Assembly: GCA_032716605.1 (NCBI GenBank)
Contig: CM064501.1
Location: 22,249,008 to 22,313,007 of the forward strand
Reading direction: 5' to 3'
Source: Paralithodes platypus
Lineage: Eukaryota; Arthropoda; Malacostraca; Decapoda; Lithodidae
Length of the DNA: 64,000 bases
The notes under the pieces are model-generated. The model made no database searches. It was not told the DNA's origin and saw only the letters and a program-made list of their open reading frames with translations. Shown piece after piece: positions 35,653 to 45,187 of this stretch. Position 1 is the stretch's first letter, and every line of letters starts with the position of its first letter. The position numbers and the translations under genes are program-made.

Positions 35653-36945
35653 GATGGAGCTAGGACCCCCCTGCGCCGTAATAGGCTGACTCAACTGCCG
35701 CCGGTGCTGCTACTGTAGTGTTGCGATCTGGAAATATAAAATTTCCAGGAATCAATACTCATAAGGATAACCTGAGAGGTGTTAACACATCCTACCACAA
35801 GTCCGCCGGAAAATTAGTTATAGCCACTGCTACTCTAACCTTCCGTTGGCCTTGACTAAGAGAACCATATAGGTTTCTCCAATGTTTTGAACTGCTTACC
35901 TGTGACAAAGTGTCACTGGCCCTTATTAACCTTAGCGTTTTACCATCAATGACTATTCGGACTAGAGAGATAGTAAAGGTACACGCTTTCCTGTTATCAC
36001 TGACTTAGTCAGTGTTTCCTTTTGGAACTGTGCGCTGGGCGTACTAAGTTGCCGCGTGAGACTAACGGTCAGGGCGAGTTCACTCGGCGGGCCGAGTTAC
36101 TCCCTAAGGAAATCGCATTTCCGCCGGGAGGTTCATGGTTTAGCCTACCACGCCGGGGAATTTGGCAAGTTCCTTACTCGTCCACCGGACGAGAACAGGC
36201 AGCTGGCTTTGAAAGCCGCCGAAAAAACAGACCAAAAATCTCAGAAGTGCTGATTTATCTGGGAAAGTCAGACACCCCCAAAAACCCCACACCACAGGAC
36301 GTCTCCTGATTCCCTCTAAACATGTAAAATCTTACATGCAACACTCAGGGAAACACATAGGCTATGACATATATGGAATAATATTATTCATAAATAATGA
36401 CCCTTAGCCTTACCTGGAGACCCCTACTGAGGCTGGCCACGAGGCTCGAAGAAAAACCGCAACAACGGCAGCTCCCAAACCTCCTGAAGACCCAGCAGCA
36501 GCAGCACATGGTGAAGAGGTCCACGAAAGGGGCCCACGCACAGACCCGGACTCTGGAAGATTCTACACCACGTGTGGCAACCCTTAGACCAGCGCGTCTG
36601 CTAAAAACAATAATGCAACAGCCTCTTAGAGACGGCCTGAAGCATAATCCTGCGTCGAAGTAGCTTCCTAACTAACAGTTAAGCAATAGCTAAGGCGCAC
36701 ACAGACAAAACATAGAAATAACATAATGCGCAGATCATGGTGGACACGAAGCACCTGTTACATAGTACCCTATTTTAACACTTCCTGCGGGCGTACCAAT
36801 GGGGCAGCCTGTGCTAGCTAATCTAAACCTTGTTCAATACAACTCAGATATATATAAATGAGTAGGGACTCACGAGAAAGGGAGCAAACGAAGAATGAAG
36901 GAGAGCACAGTGGTCCCCAACCTCTCGGTACGGCCGCGGGAAGGG
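35653..36945 (-). other. DIRS copy 2 leader
   Basis: The noncoding 5' leader between right terminal repeat and gag. It contains a ccagcagcagcagcac run at 36493 and several short C-G-rich blocks ending ccgccgg, as in the other leaders. No conserved protein frame is seen. Confidence 0.6.
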
Positions 36946-37034
36946 GAAGGAAGTATGGCGGATGAGGAATCAGCGGCAAGGAACCCCACACAAGAAATCC
37001 ACGAGATGGAAAGCTATAGCATAACAATTATTAA

Positions 37035-38045
37035 CCCACTGAACCCCAGCGACGCATGGTTTGCGTCCGCAATGTATGTATCGCTAAACCCCAGGGACGC
37101 TTAAGGTGCGTCCTGGTTAATTACTCCGGTCCTATGGCACCTAGAGGGCTCAGATTTGTATGGGAACTGTGTAAGTATCCCACGCAACAATGCCGATGGT
37201 TGAAAACGCTCAAATTCCAACCGCGTGCGCGTGAGCACGCAAAAACCTGTTTTTGCCTACCCATTTCCCCATGTTAATTCCGACTTTCGGGCGCACCGTA
37301 GGACCCCTTAACCCATCAAGTGATGGTAGACTCTTAAAAAGTTTACCGTTCCACTGCGGGAAGACTCTTATAATCCTAGGCCTAAAAAAAAAATATTTAA
37401 ACCACCCCAGTATCAATTGATTTTTTTTTTTTTTGCCCCTTGGCTATGCCAAATATCACTCCTCCACATCACCTCCTTCCCCACCCCCTTCAATTATCAC
37501 CTATTTTCCTTGTTATTCCCTTATTCTTAGGTATATTTTCGTGCTAACAATAGCGAGTTGCTAGCAGGGTGTGGTCATATGTGTTACCAAGCGAGTGAAA
37601 TAGAAAGAGAGACGTCAGTGTCGCTCCAGGCATCGTGAGAGGTGGATGTTGGCCAAGCTGGCTCACACTTGAGTTATGTAACTCTCTCTTTCATTTCGTG
37701 ATTTTGACCAGCCAAACCCTGTTTCCACTTGTTTTATTGTTGTAACAGGTTAATATCTTCATAATAAACGTAAAATAGGCGCATGTGGATAAGTATTAAT
37801 GATATTTATGGTAAGATAACGATTTTAGTGACAGGAAACAGTGAAATAGGTCCGCACAGTTCTATGGTGTTCACTACATACGGTGCGGTGCGCACTTCTT
37901 AGGTTAATGACCTAGGGGATCGGTTTTTTGTGGGTTTTCCTTAATTTCTATCCCATTCCTGGTGTTTTCTGGAAAGATTTTTTTTTTTTACATCCCCCTG
38001 GTCCTGGGGTGTACATTTATTATTAAATAGCTGGGGTTCAGTGGG
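37035..38045 (+). mobile_element. family C TTAA element, complete, with nested family A
   Basis: Bounded by TTAA (37031-37034 and 38046-38049), with perfect 15-bp terminal inverted repeats CCCACTGAACCCCAG. The left DIRS repeat keeps the empty site, so the ends are certain. It is noncoding. Its body without the insert is about 415 bp. The nested family A copy is at 37312-37903. Confidence 0.93.
37312..37903 (+). mobile_element. family A TTAA element inside family C
   Basis: A 592-bp insert between TTAA at 37308-37311 and 37904-37907. It shares the family A layout: gactctta palindromes, A-rich tract, T-run, tgccaaatatcactcctcc block and gcgcacttcttagg end. It lies in the same TTAA of family C as the copy at 2036, but in the opposite relative orientation. 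Confidence 0.9.
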
Positions 38046-38261
38046 TTAAGTATATTTTTATTTTTTATAATTTACGAGAAAAAAAATCTTAGCGAGTACC
38101 CAATCATAAGACGATTCCATAAGAGAATAAGCGTTACCCTTATGAAGCGTACTCCGTTCTCCCCGCAGCGTTAGATTCAAACTGGCTACCGCGGGCGCTT
38201 GAATGGAGGCGATTATATTAATAGGCATATCGTCAATGATGGAGGGGCCACTAATAAATAT

Positions 38262-39620
38262 TACAATTTCGTTGGAAATTCCCGGCGCGACCGAAGCCGC
38301 TCCAAGGACCCGTGCCCCCAGGGAGGGGGCAGTTGATGTATCTTTTGCCGGTCAGTCATCTAAAATCAGAAACTTTCCAAACGGAGTCCCACAAGGATCC
38401 GTCCTATCGCCCACACTCTTCAATCTGTACATGCACGATATAACTACACCCAATACGCCCCAAATAAACTTAGCCTCCTATGCAGATGACATAACACTCA
38501 CATGCACACGCCATGACCCAAAAAGAGCAACAGATCTCCTTCAACCCTATCTCAACACACTACATGGCTGGTGCACTACAAACAGACTTAATCTAGCCCC
38601 AGCCAAATCCACCGCAACCCTGCTCACAAGTTGGACAGGAGAACACGAATACATCCCTCAACTCACCATAAACAACACACCCCTAACACATACACACACA
38701 CCCAAAATCCTAGGAGTAACATATGATACTCATATGACATTCAAACAGCACACCACAAACATTAAAAAGAAACTGACACCCAGACTTAACGCCCTCAGAT
38801 CACTTGCTCACACAAAATTTGGACACAACAAAGAAACTACCACCACAGTATATAAACAATACATAAGATCAGTTATGGAATACGCAAGCCCAGCCTGGGC
38901 TTCTAACCTAGCTGAAACACATCATAAGACCTTACAGACTATTCAAAACAAAGCCCTGAAGATCATTACAGGCTGCACAGCTACTTCACCCACAGATCAC
39001 CTACATCAAGAAACCAAAATCCTCAAAGTCAAAGACCATCTGGACATGAGAGGCACTCAATTCCTGGCAGCAGCCTCCACGAACCAAGACCACCCACTAA
39101 ACTACATGGCAACACAGCCACAGACACCAAGAAATATCAAAACAACACCCAGCACACGGTATCACACACAATTATTGTCCTCTCTCCCTCCCTGCCCACC
39201 CTGAACCAACTTCCAGAAGCACATCCATACTCATATCTCTCACCGATCCATCCACTCACTCACAGACAACACGCAGCTGCATGCACGACCTTCCGAAATC
39301 CATCCTTCCGAATCCTCCCTTCCTCGCGAGGACAGAGTCCACCTGGCCAGGCTGAGATGCGGACACCATCCAGCTCTCCTGAGCTATCAGAAGAGACTGG
39401 ATGACTCCGTTGTCGACGCCTGCTCGGGATGTAACACAGCACCCCATACCATTAAACACATCATAGAAGACTGCATTTCACACAACCACTTACGCCAACA
39501 ACACAATCTACACTCAATGAGAGCTCTGTGGGAAAGCCCGATCGTGGCCATGGCCTTTCTCAGGGACTCGGGGCTGTTCGGCCAGGCAGCTTAGGGAACA
39601 ATAACAACAACAACTGTTAT
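38262..39620 (+). pseudogene. LINE reverse transcriptase 3' part, second type
   Basis: A different non-LTR element from the Jockey-like LINEs nearby. The open frame ending at 39204 starts in the RT palm at NGVPQGSVLSPTLFNLY and carries ASYADDITL (the catalytic YADD), a thumb-like region and EYASPAWASNL. After a stop, the C-terminal region continues in another frame to 39594, with a Cys/His motif (CSGC...HTIKHIIEDC) usual at the ends of such ORFs. It ends in an (AACA)n-like tail near 39600. The 5' part is absent, either truncated or removed at the DIRS copy 2 junction. Confidence 0.85.
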
Positions 39621-39770
39621 GCCCTGTTTTTCTACAGGTTTAACTTGGGTAATGTGAGTTCTAGTTGACTGGGTATATAAGGCTGCATGCACAATACAAG
39701 GTATGAGGAATAGAGAACACAAAATAAACACACGGTAACACGACACAAGTTCAAGTTTATTGAAGTAAGT
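39615..39770 (+). promoter_or_regulatory. LTR scrap with TATA box
   Basis: It begins tgttatgccc, has a strong TATA element in gggtatataaggc (39671) and an aataaa at 39723. This layout fits the start of an LTR through its poly(A) signal, cut off by DIRS copy 3 at 39771. The owner element is unknown. Confidence 0.45.
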
Positions 39771-40121
39771 AAATTATAGGTTTGACTCCTGTAAGGAGAT
39801 AAAGAAAACCTAATATTTAGTAGTGGCCCCGTAATCATTGACGAACATGCCTATTACATAAGGCATCCTCTTCAAATACTAATTCGCCGTAGTTTGAATC
39901 TACCGCGCAGAGCATTTAAAATCTGAGGAGCCTTCATCATGAGCGCACGCGACCTCACTCATGGCTTCAGTCATTATGAATTGGGTTCTCACTACGAAAA
40001 AACTTCGTAAGCAATAAAAACAAAAAGAAAATAAGAATAACTATCCAATAAGCTTTCCATCATATCGTGGATGTACTTGTATGGATCTTTGACCAGACGC
40101 TGATTCAGGCGTCATTCTTCC
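39771..40121 (-). repeat. DIRS copy 3 left inverted terminal repeat
   Basis: It matches the reverse complement of 54130-54436 and has about 45 extra bases at the outer edge (aaattataggtttgactcc). It carries an unoccupied TTAA at 39916-39919, equivalent to the family B site in copy 1. Confidence 0.88.
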
Positions 40122-40196
40122 TTCACTGACATATCAAGTAAACCAAAATCCTTAATACATCAACGAATGGGAAGGGGATGGTCGGGAGGGCCCCAG

Positions 40197-40305
40197 TCGT
40201 CAATGATTACGGGGCCACTACTAAATATTAGGTTTTCTTTATCTCCTTACAGGAGTCAAACCTATAATTTATTAGTGGCCCCTCCATCATTGACGAACAT
40301 GCCTG
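40197..40305 (-). repeat. DIRS copy 3 internal complementary region
   Basis: It fuses the reverse complements of both outer edges (cgtcaatgattacgg...caaacctataat with ttattagtggcccctcc), with the joint near 40268. It is almost identical to the copy 1 region. Confidence 0.87.
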
Positions 40306-40873
40306 ATTTCTAAGACTGGAGGGGGACATTCGTAATCATATCATAACTCTAGAAAAGCAGATAATCAAACAACCACATAGTATTCTTACTTCGAAAATAT
40401 ATTTAAACATGGCGCAGCCCATATATATACAAAAAAGGGGTTCAAGCAGGTGCGTGCTTCAAAGAAGCCTGCTTGACAAAAAAGGGTAACTCTGGAGATT
40501 CTGTGAACAGATCTGTAGTTACAAAGGCACCCCACTCAACGAGTGGTGACAAAAATAATAAGTTATAAGTTTACATGTGCACATAATAAACCCCATAATA
40601 TTCGTGGAAATGTTTTACAAACGATCTCCACTGTTTAAACTAAATTGCTTTCACAGCTAAAACTACTATAACAACACTGTTGTTTGTACTAACAATGTAC
40701 TAGCAAAATTTCTCACCCTGAATAGAACAGAGAAATATTCATATCACATTATGCATAATTTGTCTCACAGCTCTTACATTCCGGCGGGGTCTAGGGTGTC
40801 CTATGTTACACTGACTGCACCCCCCCCCCCTCCTTTTCCCTTTGAAAGTAAACAAAAGTGACTGAAGGGCCAC
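40306..40873 (-). other. DIRS copy 3 3' noncoding region
   Basis: It includes an inverted-repeat block around 40444-40475 (caagcagg...cctgcttg) shared with copy 1, and a C-rich run (40820-40833) just after the recombinase stop. There is no gene. Confidence 0.65.
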
Positions 40874-43046
40874 CTAGACCCTCTGCCTTAACCCATAACT
40901 AGCGGTGCGCAACATAAGTCGAGTTAAATAAAGCTGGACTATGTGGCGGCGCTCGACATAACTCGAGTGGCAATTTCAGCACGTAATGTGGCTGAGAGAG
41001 AGAGACAAGTGGTGGCAGGAGACTAGCGAGCGTATGACTGCTCCAGACCACCGCGGCGAACCTACTGACACAAATCTCAGCTCCCTCCTCCCTCTCTCAC
41101 TCGCTACATACTCAATTATGTACCGAAAGTACCGAATTACCTGCTTTTTGCACTCGCGTTGCACGGTTATTGCAAGAAAACTATCCATCATACAAGGATC
41201 GTTATGGTGTCATTCGAAAGCTCTGTTTATGCCCTTTCAGGGATAGGTACTTGTTTTACGTTCTGGGTCTTATTTAGGCATGAAAATGATCACGTAAACA
41301 GCCCTATTTTGGCTAAAAACACCCCGCTGGGCGGTACACATAAATAAACCGCATAGGCCGCTCGTAAGGTGTTAAAGCTATACATGGTAAGGAAGGTTTG
41401 TCTAGAGCAACTGACAAGTATCTAGTCAAAAACGTATGATTAGTCGCCCACAACTGTGTGGACGAAATATCTTCAACTGAAAAGTTCTTCAAGAAACGTA
41501 AAGAGGCTGCCCATTTGCATAAATCGTGGGCCCTACCCACAACGCCGGGATTACTCTCTTTAATGACTTCGACCAGAAGAGAAGCTAACCTCCGTTTCAG
41601 TAAGCGTTTGCCCGTACTCGCTACCCATAAAGCACCTTGGGGGTTTAGAGGAGCTACTCTCAAATATTTGGTTAGAGCTTGCACTGGACATAGATTATGG
41701 TGCACCTTTCCCGTTTTTAACGCCGGCACAGTGAACTCAGAAAACATGTGCGCACTGTGCTCATTCTTGGCTACAAATCCCGGGGAAGGTGCAATGTGAA
41801 TACATTCATTAAGTCTACCAAACCTAAGGCAATTAGGTGTGTTGCTCATCGCCGCCAGCTCAGACACTCTGTTCCCGGTGGCCAAAGCCAAAAGGAATAC
41901 AGCCTTTTTTAAAAGTAACGCAAAATCTGCAGTATTTTGGTACAGACGAGAGTGAAGTAAAGACAATGCCTTGTCCAGTGACCAAGTAGGCATGAGCTGA
42001 CGGGGAGGTGGGTGGAGTTTAAAACATGCTCCCATAAAACCTGTTTCCTCCGCCACCGGTATGGAGAGACCTGTAAGGTCTAAAAAGGGCACTCTAATCG
42101 CAGCTAAGTGATTTTTTAACGTTACCACAGATAAACGTTTCTGCTCAAACAGATAATTCAAATAATTAAATACTAACGCCACTGAGGGCACAGTCTGTTC
42201 TGTTCTAACGATCCAAGAAGTAAAGGCTTGCCAATGTGATTGATACTGTCGTTTCGTAGACTGAGTATATTGATTGATTAATTTATTGGTCACATCTCTA
42301 CCATACGGTGCTAGCCACTTGGCCTCCTGAATGTCCATAATGCAAAAGTCAGCGAGGTCGCTAGGTTGCCAATCATGTCTAAGTGGAAATACTCGACCGG
42401 GAGCGACACTGGGTGCGAGCACCACGTCTTCAATTGCTGGTACCATAACTGCGCTGGCCACAGGGGTGCGATGAGCGAGACTAAGCCTCGATAATCTCGT
42501 ATTTTTGTTCACTACGTGGCACATTAGTGACGCGTCTGGCGGCGGAAACAGATAGATGGAGCTCCATCTGTTCCAGTCTGTCACTAGGGCGTCCGGCCCC
42601 CCTGCCAGCGTTTCCGTCCGGCGGGTGAGGTATAGAGGGAGTTTATGAATCCCCTCGGACGCAAACAGATCGACTTGTGGATGGTAGAGCTCTGCAATCA
42701 TTAGGTTGAAAATGGGTTGCTTGAGCTCCCATTCTACTGTTGTGCTCTGTTTCCGGGACAGAGCGTCTGCCCAGACGTTTGCTACGCCTGGGAGATAAGA
42801 TGCATGAAGATAAATGTCTAGCCTGTTGGCTAGAGTAAAAATCTCTTCCAACACGTTTAGCAACTTCCTTGATCTCGTTGACCCCTGTTTCTGAATACAG
42901 TGAACTGCATTCAGATTGTCCATTCTGAAGGCCACCGACTTGCCCTGTAAAGTAGAGCCGTGAGCCTGAAGGAAATACAAGGGGACTAGTAATTCTTTGA
43001 CATTGATGTGGGAGATTTCTAAGTGGGACCAAAGCCCCTGACCCTG
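40874..43046 (-). pseudogene. DIRS copy 3 RNase H C-terminal part and tyrosine recombinase
   Basis: One long frame (41376-43046) continues the RNase H domain (FRMDNLNAVHCIQKQGS, HASYLPGVANVWADALS), then PQVDLFAS, then the recombinase. This shows that RT, RNase H and recombinase are made as one polyprotein. The recombinase has Arg in ATGNRVSE and Tyr in LTRYLSVALDKP. The His-x-x-Arg box reads HDLC, so the second catalytic Arg is Cys. The last four codons and the stop (40874) lie beyond a family B element at TTAA 40888-40891. Apart from insertions and that residue it is well preserved. Confidence 0.9.
40892..41371 (+). mobile_element. 480-bp TTAA element, family B, in the DIRS recombinase
   Basis: Exactly 480 bp between TTAA at 40888-40891 and 41372-41375. 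Ignoring it leaves the recombinase frame continuous to its normal C-terminal RQRV and stop, as in copies 1 and 2. It is nearly identical to the copies at 14151 and 21426. Confidence 0.93.
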
Positions 43047-44613
43047 TTTTTTTTTTTTTTTTTTGTCTATGTGATTGAGGGAGGCAAAAGGCATAACTGC
43101 CTATAGCGAGTGCCTCCCCCATAGTTGAAAGAGTGACAGGGCCAAAATCAAGGGACGTTCGAGCCAAAATGCCTGGACACACGGAGTTTGAAGCAATTTA
43201 AGTCATAGGAAGAGGGAAAGACTGATTCTGGGAGAGGGTTCCAGAGCTCAGATGTTGAGTAGAAGAAAGTTTGAGAGTAACGTTTCACTCTTGGGTTGGA
43301 GAGTTGCACAGAGTAGGGGTGGGATTGAGTTGCAAGACGGGTACCACGTGCCCTACGTAAAGGAGGTGGTATGCACTGGGATAGCTCTGAGGAACACTGA
43401 TTATTATAATAGCGATAGAATAGCGAGAGAGATGCAACATTGCGGCGGAGAGAGAGATTGCAGAGAGTTGGTGAGTGGACAGGAGTTAATGATACGAAAG
43501 GCCTTCCTTTCAACTTTGTCTAGGAGAGCGGTGTGAGAGGAACCTCCCCACACATGTGAACAATACTCAATACAAGGGTGCACTATGCCCCTGTACAGAG
43601 CAAGAAGCTGTGAAGGGGAAAAGAACCCCCTAAGGCGGTTGAGCACACCCAGCTTCTGGGAGGCTGCCTTAGCAAGACTGGTAATATGGTCCTTCCAAAT
43701 GAGAGCAGAAGAAAAAGAGACACCAAGAATATTGAGAGAAGATGAAGGGTTGATTTTTGTATTGTTGAAGAATAAGGGATAGTCCGCTGGGAGATCCTGA
43801 CGGGTAGATAGATGGAGAAATTGGGTTTTGGAAGCATTAAAGTTAACAAAGTTTTCTTTGCCCCAATTGGAAATAGTATTTAGATCAGAATTTAAGAGTT
43901 GTATGGCTTCATTACGTTTGTCGTTGAGGGATTGTTGGCTGGGGCGTTCTGAAAAACTAATGGAGTAGTGTAAGGTTGAGTCGTCTGCGTATGAATGGAT
44001 GGGAATTAAGGTACAGTTAAGGAGATAATTTATAAAAATTAGAAAGAGAATAGGAGATAGGACAGAGCCCTGAGGAACACCGGAGTTTATAGGGTGAGGA
44101 AGTGAACAATGGCCGTCCACAACCGCAGCTATGGAACGGCCGGAAAGGAAATTAGAGACAAAGGCACAGATGGAGGGATAGAAACCGAAGGAGGGTAGTT
44201 TAGAAATTAAAGATTTATGCCAGACTCTATCGAAGGCTTTCGATATGTCTAGTGCAATAGAAAAAGTCTCACCGAAGTCCCGAAAGGAGGATGACCAAGA
44301 GTTAGTAAGATATGAAAGAAGATCACCAGTAGAGCGACCCTTAAGGAAGCCATACTGGCGATCTGAGAGCAGATTATGAGAAGAGAAATGCTTAAGAAAT
44401 TTGGAAGCAAGATTAGTTTCAAAAACTTTAGAAAGACAAGAGATAAGAGCAATTGGACGATAGTTGGAGGGTTGAGAGCGGTCACCCTTCTTTGGGACAG
44501 GTTGAATGTGAGCAAACTTCCAGCATGAAGGGAAGACGTTAGAGGATAGACAGAGACGAAAGAGTTTGCCTAGGCAGGGAGTCAGCACGGAAGCACAGTT
44601 TTTGAGAACAACC
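43047..44613 (-). mobile_element. Jockey-like LINE, 5'-truncated, in DIRS RNase H
   Basis: On the minus strand it starts at VLKNCASVLTPCLG of the RT and reads through to a poly(A) tail (T-run 43047-43064). The open frame 43404-44696 begins in DIRS sequence and carries all following RT blocks without a break: ALDISKAFDRVWH, NSGVPQGSVLSPI, SYADDST. A second frame (43148-43513) completes the C terminus. The upstream endonuclease is absent. DIRS RNase H coding resumes on the other side with only a few bases of possible target duplication (cagg). Confidence 0.92.
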
Positions 44614-44697
44614 TGGTTTGACTGAAATCCCCAACCTATCGTGCCTGACGCATCCGTGTCTACCCATACCGTTGGCGGAGGAGAGGTCCATGACATT
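44614..44697 (-). pseudogene. DIRS copy 3 RNase H, short segment between two insertions
   Basis: An 84-base strip encodes SPPPTVWVDTDASGTIGWGFQ, the RNase H first catalytic Asp region (VDTDASGTIGWG). It is stranded between the LINE and the DNA transposon. It includes one ATT copy of the transposon target duplication (44695-44697). Confidence 0.88.
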
Positions 44698-45042
44698 TAG
44701 TCCAGTAAATCTAGCAATCATTTAACTGGACCTAGAACAAATTGCAATAGAAGGTTTTTTGGCTTTAACTTGTTTATTAGGTCCCTCTGATGAACATATA
44801 AAAAGTCTCCAACTTTTGGACACTGGGAAAGTGGTTAATTTGCATAAATTCAAGATGGCCGCCGTCCAAAGCTTCAATTTACAGATAACTTTTTTCTGGT
44901 TGCTCCTAGACCCTATAAATGTATTACAAACAACGTTTTTTGGCTTTAACTTGTTTATTAGGTCCCTCTGATGAACATATAAAAAGTCTCCAACTTTTGG
45001 ACACCTGGAAAGTGGTTAATTTACAGCCGAAAAACCTTACAG
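44698..45042 (-). repeat. left terminal inverted repeat of the XPG-nuclease transposon
   Basis: About 345 bp. The block ggctttaacttgtttattagg...gtggttaattt occurs twice (from 44760 and 44941), separated by a unique piece containing aagatggccgccg. It ends at ccttacag, where similarity with the other end stops. Confidence 0.9.
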
Positions 45043-45187
45043 ACAGGCTGAACTGTCTCTTTCACAAGGGGTGACACAGGCACTTTGTGCTTGTATGGGT
45101 TTTTTGACCTGTTGTCCCTCTTTTTTATAAAAAAAAAAAAAAAAAACCATGACGTAGTATGACGTCATTCAGAGCCAATTATGTAAT

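Larger units (their letters stand above)
25583..38259 (-). mobile_element. DIRS-type retrotransposon copy 2, second family, nested insertions
   Basis: A 12.7-kb element with inverted terminal repeats (about 25583-25930 and 36946-38259) and an internal complementary region (25993-26100). On the minus strand the order is leader, gag, RT-RNase H, tyrosine recombinase. The end sequences differ from copies 1 and 3 although the proteins align, so it is a separate family. Its own genes carry many frameshifts. A LINE (26440-29816) sits in its 3' noncoding region and a nested C+A element in its right repeat. Confidence 0.9.
36946..38259 (-). repeat. DIRS copy 2 right inverted terminal repeat, interrupted
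   Basis: Reverse complement of 25583-25930, split at TTAA by the family C element (37035-38045). The outer edge ends ggggccactaataaat at about 38259. Confidence 0.83.

Noticed and set aside
41313..43094. A single 593-residue host-like fusion protein
   Set aside because: The frame is a chance join of LINE tail, DIRS RNase H/recombinase and a family B element; only the DIRS part is real coding.
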